From: Charina bottae
Lineage: Eukaryota; Chordata; Lepidosauria; Squamata; Charinaidae
Direction: 5' to 3'
DNA: 64,000 bases
Assembly: GCA_023362775.1 (NCBI GenBank)
Contig: JALMGJ010000005.1
Span: 40,667,463 to 40,731,462, forward strand
The position numbers and the translations under genes are program-made. A model generated the notes under the pieces. The model worked only from the letters and a program-made list of their open reading frames with translations. It had not been told where the DNA came from and made no database searches. This document shows, one piece after another, positions 40,430 to 52,800 of this stretch; within the stretch, counting starts at the first letter, position 1; each line of letters opens with the position of its first letter.

Positions 40430-43400
40430 TGAGAGTTGTGATAGAAAGGCAGGATAGTTTTTTTTAAAAAATACTTTAATTGAAATGCTTACAAAAAGTG
40501 CAGACCAAGTAACAAATTATTTTCATCAGCACCAATTAATCAAATCATCCTAAACTGAAATTTCAATCCAATTTTGTTTTCAAAAATCACTTTCTAAAAT
40601 CTAAAACAGTTGTTAAGATACAGGTTAAAATTCCAATCCAGTTTAGAATTTTTGAAGACATTGAAAGTGTTGTAATAAAGATTGATTTGTTTTATTGCTT
40701 TCATTAGACAATGTTTAAAAAACCTATATTGCCATGTTATCTGATATGAAATTTGGTGATATAAATCTTGAGCCACAATGCACACTCACTACACATGAGA
40801 GGGAACTAACTCTGGGTGCTATGCTGAGCACCCCAAGAAAACAGGAAAAACATTTTTAAGGAGGAAAAATAATTTTTAACAGCACAGAATTCCACCAATT
40901 TACATAATTAGTTCTGAAATTTCACTTTTCATTTCCATACCTCAGAATAAGTTGATACATGCTGAAATAAGGTATCTCCTATTTTATAACCTTTCTAATG
41001 GTGGTACACAGGAATGTTTTATTTATTTTGATCTCTTTTGTTGGAAGCTCATAGCAGCTTTGCCTTGCAGACAGATATCCATCCAAAAGAGTTAAATATT
41101 TCTTAGCTTTAATAATGAAATAACATTCTGTACTCTTGATCCATTCTTTGGCCCACATTACACAGGACTTAAGACTGTATATGAAAAAGCAGTTGAAATA
41201 CACTAAGTATGATTATGCAGATAGGCCTCAATATCTTTGCAACAAGGACCTTTCACCCACAGTATCCCAAAAGATTAGATTTGAGATTAGATGTAGACTA
41301 CGCACATTATTTATAATATGCTCAATGATGTTTCATCAAAGAAATAGTTGGTTCATGCATGCTCAAGAGAAACTGCTTTAGTTTCTTACCATCTGGAAAA
41401 GCAGCCTATTTGGTATAAATTTATGTTGCATTTGAATAATCTGCTAAACCCAAGAGTTACACCATGGATTACAAACTGCAATGGCTGAGTCAAAGCAAAC
41501 ATACCACATGTCTTAGAGTGTTGTGAACTAGAGCATCATATTAAGTGTAATGTGGTTTGTTTGGGCTTGTTGTGAAAAAGCAAACATGTATGAACACAGC
41601 TGATGAGAACAAGTACTCCAGCAATACTTCCGCTACAACCCCGTGTGTCTTGAAAACAGAGAAGCCAGGCATTTGGCCAAGCACTATCATATCACATTCC
41701 AACTGGAAAGTCATAAATTGCTAGCTCTCCTATTTGGACTCTGAATGATTTTTCATACAGTGTCCTTATTTTAAAGTTAACAAGGTAGAAGGTCACTGTA
41801 TTTGTCTACTATAGGATTAAAAGAGTTTCTGAAATGGTAGCTGGAGGTTTGAAAAGTATTCTCTTTCCAGCTGATCATCATGGATATGTTATGAACTTTT
41901 TCCAAGTAAAAAAGCTAAACAATATGTATACAAAGATAGATAACTAAGATAGAAGACAGAAAAAAAATATAAGGCTAAATCCAAATTTACTAAATCCAAT
42001 GCATCAGGAGCTTCTTTTCCCCACAGAACCCTGAAATCTGTTCCAGTTCATATCTCCTTTCATCAAAACAGGTTTGATGTGGGGAGGTGATTCAGCATCT
42101 ATTCTGCTGTATAAGCATGTTTTGATAAGACCAATAACAGTTTCAAGTGTTTGTTATTTTATTCATTCCTCTTGTGAAATTAGCTCAAACCTAGTTTTTA
42201 TTATCTTAAAGGGTCTATAGAACCACAGAAGTCCGTTACTGTTCTGAAATCTACCTAAAGCTAAATAATTTGAATGTAGGAGTGCATTTCGGAGTTAGTC
42301 CATGATAATATCCTTTGTTTCTCAAGGATATCATTCATTTCTTAAGGGTGGTTTTAACATAACAGTAATTTGGTAGCAAACAGATTTAAGACCTATATGG
42401 TTTAAAATATTAAAGCATGGCTAGCATTGTCTATGGCTGAGGAATGCTAACAACCATTCATAAGAATTCAATTAGTCCAATTGCTTGAGCAAAGGGAAAT
42501 TCAAAGTGTAATTACTGAAAGAAAGCATGCTGGAATTTTTATCACTGCATGAAACTACAATAATCAACGACAATTTGTCACATCCACTGTGTGCTACCAT
42601 TGCAAAGCTTGTATTTATATTATATTTGTAATACATGACAGTGGAAATCTCCATAGATTACAACACTCATAAAAATCCCAGTTCTTACTGAATACTTACA
42701 GTATATTTATATATTATAATCAATGTCATATGCATTAAATCACTTCAATTTATACAGTGATTCTGGTATTAAGGCAGATATATATTCTTATATTATAGCT
42801 TTAGTTATCATGTCTCAGGTTCACTCGTTTAGGAAGGACTAGAACATCCTATGAGCGAAGAACTAGTATTATAAACAGTCACAGCAACAACAGCATGAAC
42901 ATTATTTAATTAAAAGATTAGCTTTTAAATAATACCTATGAAGATTTTATCAAATGTCTCAATTGTATTCCTAACAGGGGGGAAAAAAAGAAATACTGAA
43001 AATTACAGGATTCTTCATACTTTGATATAGTTCATCTGGAAAAAGATACTAAGAGTCCATGATTAAGGAGGCTTTTTCTTGCTTGAAATCCAAAGATGCC
43101 TGGTCCCAAGCTAAAGCACCTTTATGCAGGAGAAGAAGGACAAGGGGTTGCACAGAAGACAGGAATTCAGAGGTTTCAGAACATGAAAAGAACCTCTGCC
43201 ATTATCACTTCGGACCCGGTCTCTTGCATTCTCCAGGCTGATAGCAGGCCTGTCACACAAAGCTCATCCATAAACAGATATAGCAATCACTTATGGAACA
43301 ATTGCTTGTACTTGCTGTCAGGGGCTAAACATTAAATGTTATGCATGCCATACATATGATCAACTCATTATGGAATATTGTTTTTTCAGCATGTCCACAT

Positions 43401-43500
43401 AATCATTTATGCAACCTTTGAGACTGGTTGAAAAGCATCTCAATCATCTGACACATAGATGTTGCACTGGTCCCTCCTTTAGAAAGTTAGTCTCTTAAAC
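40430..43500. other. Intergenic DNA between ALDH18A1 and TCTN3
   Basis: Very AT-rich, no recognisable gene or repeat. Contains the presumed 3' UTR of TCTN3 at its right end. Confidence 0.55.
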
Positions 43501-43527
43501 ATTCTATTACTCATCATGCAACCATTT

Positions 43528-43533
43528 TTTATT
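43528..43533 (-). terminator. Candidate TCTN3 polyadenylation signal
   Basis: AATAAA on the minus strand 50 bp past the TCTN3 stop codon. It would make a very short 3' UTR; other AATAAA-like sites occur further left, so the site used cannot be told from sequence. Confidence 0.3.
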
Positions 43534-43582
43534 TCGTGTTACACGAAATGTTACTCTTTTTCTGTATTAGAAGGATGTATCT

Positions 43583-43810
43583 TCAGCTTGCAAATATTCC
43601 ATAAAGCATTAAAGACATCAGCAAAGTACCTGATATGTTGCATGAACTACTCACAGCGCCATTCAATGCCATTTTAAAAGGGAAGAAGAAATCAAATGGA
43701 AATTTCCTATAAACTTCAGGTTGACCACGTGGTGACTCTGGCCATTTGGTAATATCTGTGAAGGTAACTGTACTTGTCAAAGACAACATGTTCATATATA
43801 TACCCAGAGA
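43583..43810 (-). CDS. TCTN3: TCTN3 coding exon 14 (C-terminus and stop)
   Basis: 75 codons plus [23 protein letters not shown], then [20 protein letters not shown] and the hydrophobic tail [15 protein letters not shown]. The tail is short for a transmembrane helix, similar to human TCTN3. Acceptor TTTCTTTCAG. Confidence 0.96.
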   Translation of the reverse strand, partial: SLGIYMNMLSLTSTVTFTDITKWPESPRGQPEVYRKFPFDFFFPFKMALNGAVSSSCNISGTLLMSLMLYGIFAS

Positions 43811-46800
43811 CTGAAAGAAAAAACAATATAGAACATTATTTAGTTGTTATCTTATATCCAGTGACTTGAGGAAAGAATGCAGAGAAATGGATAGGAACAA
43901 AATGTAGGATAAGACTGTTCCATTTCTTACTGAACTAGTTATAATTCAAGACTATTGTTTGTTTCCTTCAGCTTAAAAGGAATAGAACATTTAAGAAAAG
44001 ACCTGTGCCATTTGTTGAGGGATTTGGAATATAAAAAAGCTGTGTGTCACAAATATTCTTTCTGTTGCCTAGGCAGGATATTTTATAACAAAGGAATTGG
44101 TACAGAACATGGTAAATCATTCTAGAATTCTTATCATCACCTTCTTCACCACATAAGCAAAAACAGAAGCAGAAGGGATGTACACAGAACCTAGAGACCA
44201 TCTGGATTCTAGACTTTCTGACTTCCTAGGACTTTCTGTCTCCAAGGGCCTTTGGGTTGCTTCCTTCATAAGTCATTAAGTAGCAACAGATAGCTCTACA
44301 CTACATAAGAAATTAGACTTTTTAAAAACTATAACGCTCTGCCAAAAGAGCAGATTCACTTAGACCCTATAGATACAGAGCTTTTTCCAATAATACAATT
44401 TCTAATCTTCTGGATTGGATTTCACCAATGATATCCCCATTGTGTCTATTTAGGCACAAAGCCAGCTTGGTGACTTTGGGCCAGTTACTCTGTCTCAGCC
44501 CTAGGAAGAAGGAAATGGCAAGCTACTTCTGAAAATCTTGCCAAGAAAACTGCAGGGACTTGTCCAGGCAGTTGCCAGGAGTCAAGAATGACTTGAAGGC
44601 ATAACAGTTTTATTTAATACTTATTGTAAATATTAGAACCTCTGTCATTATTATCGTAATTTTCCTTCCTTAAGACAAGAATGAAATTTAATAGGCACTT
44701 CATACCTTCAGCACTTTTAATCTTCTATACATAAGCTGTAGTAAGTCCTGAATTCATATATACAAGTGCTTTTCATCTTACTCCTTCTCCTTTGATGAAA
44801 TAAAGCATCCTCTAGTTTTAAAACCAGAATTCCCTGTTATGTCTGAATTCAGATAATCTGATTAGTGTAAATGCTAATTCATGAACAAATCAAGATAATC
44901 TCTTACAGATGGATTTTAACTACTTGATTTAACTAGAGCTTAGAGTGAGAGAATTTTTCAGGTTTTGATGTAAGAAGGAATTCTGGTTAATTCAAATTCA
45001 AGAGTGAACATTTTTGGTTACCTATTCCAGCACATAAAGCCAGATAAACCCAAATGTCCTTATGCCTTATATATTTAACACTGAACTATATTTTGCATTA
45101 GCTCAGAACTACCCAAATAAAATGAGATAACAACCTTAAGACATTGAGTTCATACAACATATTAAGCCATAATGCAGTTTGTTTCATTTTGCTTAACATG
45201 TGAACTCAGCCCACTTTTACTTATTCAACAAACTGTGGTTAAACAAATCCTGGTTTAGCTAGACTTTTGAATTCAGCATTAACTGTAACTAACCTTCAGA
45301 GGCCTGCAGAGATAATAATACCGTGCACCCAACACTTGAGCTTGTGGATTAGATAAGAGGCCCACATTAGCCCATATCACCTGAATCTCTAGGGAAATAG
45401 GAATCATACAATGCCCATCCTAGAAAGAAAAAGATACCAGGATTTAGGTAACAGGAACCCTAATACTTCCTGTTCAATAGCAATGGTAAGTAAGATTAGA
45501 ATTACTGCAACATTTACGTTCAAGTACAAAGAATAATTCACAGTACTGCAAAGGTGTCTATGAAGGTTCTCAGTCATCCAGGTGGAATTGTCTGTAGCTT
45601 GAATCATGTCAACTGGATTTCTATTTTTTTAGTGGAAACGTTTCGCTCCTTATCCAAGGAGCTTCTTCAGTCTGAGCAAAGTTGGTAAGGGAATCCTAAA
45701 TATGTTTCTAGGTAGCTGTGTGACCTTACACCTGGGGGCATGGTTATATTGAGATGTTATTTTAAGTCCTTTTATTATTTACCTTTTATTTATTTACTAT
45801 TTATTATCCTCCTTTAGATAATAAAAGGACTTAAAATAACATCTCAATATAACCATGCCCCCAGGTGTAAGGTCACACAGCTACCTAGAAACATATTTAG
45901 GATTCCCTTACCAACTTTGCTCAGACTGAAGAAGCTCCCTGGATAAGGAGCGAAACGTTTCCACTAAGAAAATAGAAATCCAGTTGACATGATTCAAGCT
46001 ACAGTACTGCAAAGGGATACAGAATGTTCTGTTATCTCCACCTCTCCATTCATGGGAAGAACAAAATAATGTACAGCAGGGACATTGGGCCCAGTGAAAG
46101 AAAGTTCTTTGTAAGTACAAAGCTGCAAATGTGCAGTGATTGTGACAAATCGCAGTATGTCTAGTTTGATATAGCTGAAAAAATAGGATAGATCATGTTT
46201 TGGGACTTGTGACAAGATGCACACTAGGAAACCATATATGGAGCTGGGTGCTCTTTCTCACATTACCTGCAGCTTACACCTCTGGGTAAAAATGCTGGTC
46301 CACTCCCTTGGATGGCCTGGATCAGCATTGCCAGTTATGGCCAAATGCCCTGTGCTGAGTCCTCCTTCAAAGGCTTGGTAAAACAGCTCCTGCAGGTGGC
46401 TACAGTTTGTTTCCTCAGGTTTGAAGGGTATACTGGAAAAGACCGGGCTGTCATATGTCAGTCAAATGTAATTTCCATATAGAAATATAGAAAAAGATAG
46501 TAAACAGAACAAAAATTACTCCTATTAACTACATGGAAAAATTAGCTAAGGTATGAAGAAAGGACAACAAGAAGATGCAGTCCTTTTAGAACTGGAATAT
46601 CAGAAAGTAATTATCTGGAATCCTTTGTGGAAATATTTATAAATCCATCCTTCAGTGAATGTGCAGTACCTGATGGAGACAACAATTTTTAAACAAAATT
46701 CTTCACTTAATGTGCCAATTATGGATAAGAAGAGCAAAAATGTAAGAGGCTATATAAAATGTTACCTGAATTGGCAGCCCGTCCTTACATTCTCCCCAAA

Positions 46801-49800
46801 TTGTACTGTAAATCTGTCAGTTGCTGAGCACTGGCCATTAGCTTGGTTCTTTAAAATGGTTACCTGAGAAAAAGGAGTGTTACGAAACCAAACAAGAATA
46901 CAGTGGAGCCACAGAAAAAAATTTCAGACTGATACTGGTACCACATATAGCTTTTACCTATTCTTATTTGTAAAGCATGGCATGAACAGATTTTGAATAT
47001 TTCATCAATAGTTGTAGAGTGAAGCAGACTGTTTAAGCTTTAAAAAATGATGAACTCAGTGCCTTGCTAGTTTGCCTCACCAGTAAAAGAAGCCCAGAAG
47101 GGAAGAATACTTCAAAATTCTTTTGGCAAACCCTCATTTAGAGAAAGTTTTACAGTTGTAAGGTAGCTATCAGGAATTCATCTCTCTCTCTATAGTATTG
47201 CTGCTTGAATATAACAAAGAAATAGGAAAGATTGGCAGATGACCAGCCCTGGAGGTCACAGTGCAACCAACTATTATATTCACAAAGTCATTCCTTGACA
47301 TTAAAACCCCTCACTGGTTGATATTAGTATTGGAATAATGTGCTCTCCTATGAGGCTACTATGTGTATTTTGCATGCATTTAGATTTTAACTGAATTATC
47401 AAATTATACTGTTTGCATTTATTGCTATTTGATCTACAGTGTACAATTTCCCTCACTCCAGTATACCCATATTTACAAAACTCCCAACTGAGGATATCAC
47501 TTCAAGTGAATCCCAGTTCTAAATAGTTATATCTCTGTAAATTCTGGACTTTAAGATGTCACAGACTATTCTGTGGCTTGAATCATGTCAACTGGATTTC
47601 TATTTTCTTAGTGGAAACGTTTCACTCCTTATCCAAGGAGCTTCTTCAGTCTGAGTGAAGTTAGTAAGGGAATCCTTAAATATGTTTCTAGGCTGGCTGT
47701 GTGACCTTGCACCTGGGGCTAGGTCATGGTTATTTTTGAGATGTTTGTTTCTAAGTCCCTTTATCATCTAAAGGAGGATCGTTAAGATTACCCTGCTGCT
47801 GTTGAGCTTGTGAAATGGTCTTAATCTTCCTAGGCACAGAAGACAAAGCAGGAAGGAAGATAGGGGAAAGGTTATGCCTGAGGCCCCCACCTCTATTCAA
47901 GGAAGGATTTTCCAAGTTGGCATGAATGGATTCCTTGACCCCTCTCTCAAACCACCTATCTTCTCTGTCTAAAATGTGAACATTAATGTCCTCAAATGAG
48001 TGTCCTTTTTCCTTTAGATGAAGATAAACTGCTGACTCTGGTCCTGTGGTGTTACTTCTCCTGTGTTGGGCCATCCTCCTGTACAAAGGTTGTTTGGTTT
48101 CTCCAATGTAGAGTTCAGAGCACTCCTCACTGCACTGGATTGCATACACTACATTGCTTTCCTTGTGTTTTGGAGTTTGATCTTTGGGGTGTACAAGCCT
48201 CTGTCTCAGTGTGTTGGTGGGTTTGAAATATACAGGTATGTGGTGTTTGCCAAATATCCGTTTTATCTTTTCAGACACGCCAGCCATGTAAGGAATGACC
48301 AGGTTCTTCCGTTTACTCTGAGTCTCAGCCCTATCTGTTGCTGTTTTAGGTCTGGTAGACTTAGATTTGGTGAAGGCCCAATTTGGATATCCACAGGCCT
48401 GCAGAGCTGTTCTCAGATGCTGCTTTTCATTCTTTTTGGAATCCATGGAGGTGGGGATGGTTTCTGCTCTGTGTGACAATGTCCTGATGACTCCTAGTTT
48501 GTGCTGCAGTGGATGGTGGGAGTCAAACATCAGGTATTGATCTGTGTGTGTGGGTTTCCTGTAGATCCCTATTTCTAGCTTGCCACCGGTCCCAATGAGG
48601 ACTTCACAGTCTAGGAATGCCAGTCTGTTGTCCTTGGTGTCTTCTCTGGTGAAGCTAATGTTGGCATCTATAGTGTTTATATGGTCCGTGAAGGCCTGTA
48701 CTTCCTGGGCCTTGATTTTGACCCAGGTGTCCTCCACATACCTAAACCAGTGGGTGGGCACCGTTCCCTGGAATGTGTTGAGTGCTTTCTTCTCCACTTC
48801 TTCCATGTATAAATTGGCCACAATGGGTGACACAGGAGAACCCATGGCACAGCCGTGTTTTTGTCTGTAAAAGTCACCTCTGTATGTGAAATAAGTGGTG
48901 TTAAGACACAGGTCCAGAAGATGGCAGATCTGGTTTGGGTTGAGATGGCTTCTCCTTTCCAGGGTGCTGTCCTCTTCTAGTCTCTTCCTGACAGCGGATA
49001 GAGCATGAGTGGTGGGGATGCTGGTGAAAAGGGAGGACACATCAAAGGAGACCATAGTTTCATCTGTATCCAGTTTCAGGATCTTTGCTTTGGAAACAAA
49101 TTCTTCCGAATTATGGATGTGGTGTTCAGAGTGTCCAACTAGAGGTGCTAGTATGGTAGAGAGGTGTTTGGCAATGTTGTATGTTACCGAATTGATGCTG
49201 CTGACTATGGGTCGGAGGGGTGTTCCTTCCTTGTGGATCTTAGGAAGTCCGTAGATGCAGGGGATGGCTTCTCCAGGATACAGACGGTGGTAGGTAATCC
49301 TATCGATGGATACGATTACCTACCACCGTCTGTATCCTGGAGAAGCCATCCCCTGCATCTACGGACTTCCTAAGATCCACAAGGAAGGAACACCCCTCCG
49401 ACCCATAGTCAGCAGCATCAATTCGGTAACATACAACATTGCCAAACACCTCTCTACCATACTAGCACCTCTAGTTGGACACTCTGAACACCACATCCAT
49501 AATTCGGAAGGATTTGTTTCCAAAGCAAAGATCCTGAAACTGGATACAGATGAAACTATGGTCTCCTTTGATGTGTCCTCCCTTTTCACCAGCATCCCCA
49601 CCACTCATGCTCTATCCGCTGTCAGGAAGAGACTAGAAGAGGACAGCACCCTGGAAAGGAGAAGCCATCTCAATCCAAACCAGATCTGCCATCTTCTGGA
49701 CCTGTGTCTTAACACCACTTATTTCACATACAGAGGTGACTTTTACAGACAAAAACACGGCTGTGCCATGGGTTCTCCTGTGTCACCCATTGTGGCCAAT

Positions 49801-52800
49801 TTATACATGGAAGAAGTGGAGAAGAAAGCACTCAACACATTCCAGGGAACGGTGCCCACCCACTGGTTTAGGTATGTGGAGGACACCTGGGTCAAAATCA
49901 AGGCCCAGGAAGTACAGGCCTTCACGGACCATATAAACACTATAGATGCCAACATTAGCTTCACCAGAGAAGACACCAAGGACAACAGACTGGCATTCCT
50001 AGACTGTGAAGTCCTCATTGGGACCGGTGGCAAGCTAGAAATAGGGATCTACAGGAAACCCACACACACAGATCAATACCTGATGTTTGACTCCCACCAT
50101 CCACTGCAGCACAAACTAGGAGTCATCAGGACATTGTCACACAGAGCAGAAACCATCCCCACCTCCATGGATTCCAAAAAGAATGAAAAGCAGCATCTGA
50201 GAACAGCTCTGCAGGCCTGTGGATATCCAAATTGGGCCTTCACCAAATCTAAGTCTACCAGACCTAAAACAGCAACAGATAGGGCTGAGACTCAGAGTAA
50301 ACGGAAGAACCTGGTCATTCCTTACATGGCTGGCGTGTCTGAAAAGATAAAACGGATATTTGGCAAACACCACATACCTGTATATTTCAAACCCACCAAC
50401 ACACTGAGACAGAGGCTTGTACACCCCAAAGATCAAACTCCAAAACACAAGGAAAGCAATGTAGTGTATGCAATCCAGTGCAGTGAGGAGTGCTCTGAAC
50501 TCTACATTGGAGAAACCAAACAACCTTTGTACAGGAGGATGGCCCAACACAGGAGAAGTAACACCACAGGACCAGAGTCAGCAGTTTATCTTCATCTAAA
50601 GGAAAAAGGACACTCATTTGAGGACATTAATGTTCACATTTTAGACAGAGAAGATAGGTGGTTTGAGAGAGGGGTCAAGGAATCCATTCATGCCAACTTG
50701 GAAAATCCTTCCTTGAATAGAGGTGGGGGCCTCAGGCATAACCTTTCCCCTATCTTCCTTCCTGCTTTGTCTTCTGTGCCTAGGAAGATTAAGACCATTT
50801 CACAAGCTCAACAGCAGCAGGGTAATCTTAACGATCCTCCTTTAGATGATAAAGGGACTTAGAAACAAACATCTCAAAAATAACCATGACCTAGCCCCAG
50901 GTGCAAGGTCACACAGCCAGCCTAGAAACATATTTAAGGATTCCCTTACTAACTTCACTCAGACTGAAGAAGCTCCTTGGATAAGGAGTGAAACGTTTCC
51001 ACTAAGAAAATAGAAATCCAGTTGACATGATTCAAGCCACAGACTGTTCCACCTGGATGACTGAGAACCTTCATAGACATAATGTCACAGACTATTGTTT
51101 TCCTGTAACAAAGTAACATGAATACACCTCTGGAATACTGTATATATACAGATAGGGTATATCAATACACATTTTATACACCCCCATAAAATTAAGAGTA
51201 GGCACATCCTACATTCCTACTTCCCTCTTGACTTAATAGAGACACACAAATTCTTGTTGATGGGTTTAAGAAGTTTTAAAAAGTTTGTGGAATAGACATC
51301 AAAGGATCAGAATCCAAAGATTCAGAACTCCGAAAAGAGAGGAGGAGGAGAGGAGAGGAGAGGAGAGGAGAGGAGAGGAGAGGAGAGGAGAGGAGAGGAA
51401 AAGAAAAGAAAAGAAAAGAAAAGAAAAGAAAAGAAAAGAAAAGAAAAGAAAAGGCAGGCGATTGCACTCAGACAGTTTGCTACCATGTAAAACTAAAAAA
51501 GTATTGGAATCACTGGATCAAACAGTGTGCTGCAGGTAACTCTGCTGGCTTCAGATAATATGGAAAGAAAAGACAAGCAAGTAGGTAACACTAGACTCTT
51601 ACTAGAAGTTGTGGGTAAAAATGGGATATAGCTTCTTAACCTGGTTCCCAAAAGGCATTATTTGCATACAACTATGCGCTAATTTCAAGAACAGTAGGAA
51701 AGGGAAGTTTCTCTATTGTGCTCTTGGATTATAATAGCTTTCCAATGGACAATCATCTAAAGCTTATACCCACATCTATTGGCAAACATATATAACTGAA
51801 TATACAGCAAGAAAGGATACATGTTGCTGGATCCCATTATATAGAGCTCTTAGTGGTGCTCCTATGATATAGCCAGGATTTCCACTTCTTCGTTTGGTGA
51901 AAGGAGGTCTTCTGCTCTGTAAGAAACAGAAAAATGGTGGGGTGAGGAGTAGGCTGACCATATTTCCTTGAGACAAAAACGGGACATTGGGATGGCAAAA
52001 CGGGACGGGGTCTTATGTAATATTCCATATTCATGAAAAGACGGGTCCCCACCCCCGGTCCGCACAATTGGCTCCCGCCTGCAAACCCCACCCCCCGGTC
52101 CGCGTGATTGGCTCCCGCCTGGCCAATCGCCCTCCTCTCCGCCTCTCCGCCCTCCTTTGCTGTGCACTGATAGGCGGGAGGGGTTCCTCTTCCAGGCTGC
52201 CTCCAATCGGCAGCTCTGGCTTGGATCCTCCTTCTGCGCCATTCCTGCCGAGTTTAAAAAACAGGGCAAAATTGAGATTTTTATCAAAACGACGGGACGG
52301 TTGAAAAATACTTAAAAAACGGGACTGTCCCATTCAAAATGGGACGTATGGTCAGCCTAGTGAGGGGAGAAAGAAAGAGCATGCCAAAGAAATGGGCCTG
52401 AACTTTCTCAGGTCAGGGCCAAGCATGCCCACATTTCTATGTTATCTTTGTTGTTGTTCAGTCGTTTAGTCGTGTCCGACTCTTCGTGACCTCATGGACC
52501 ATAGCACGCCAGGCCTTCCTGTCCTCCACTGTCTCTCGGAGTTTACTCAAATTCATGTTCATTACATCGGTGATGCTATCTAACCATCTCATCCTCTGCT
52601 GTCCCCTTCTCTTTTTGCCCTCAGTCTTTCCCAGCATCAGGGTCTTTTCCAGTGAGTCCTCTCTTTGCATTAGGTGGCCAAAGTATTTGAGCTTCAGCTT
52701 CAGCATCTGTCCTTCCAATGAGCAGTCAGGGTTGATTTCCTTTAGGATTGACTGGTTTGACCTCCTTGCAGTCCAAGGGACTCTCAAGAGTCTTCTAGTA

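Larger units (their letters stand above)
47571..51081. mobile_element. 3.5-kb head-to-head Penelope-like element
   Basis: Two 5'-truncated copies joined at 49300-49313 and running outward: left arm 47571-49299 on minus, right arm 49314-51042 on plus, nearly identical base for base. The right side adds a 39-bp extension like that seen in the 45.6-kb element. Target duplication ATGTCACAGACTATT (47556-47570, 51082-51096). Each arm has the C-terminal part of the RT/GIY-YIG ORF and a terminal repeat with CTGAAGAAGCTCCTTGGATA. TCTN3 intron 10. Confidence 0.95.

Noticed and set aside
48063..48476. ORFs antisense to the Penelope RT in both arms (also 50137-50550 and others)
   Set aside because: Mirror shadows of the RT/GIY-YIG frame.
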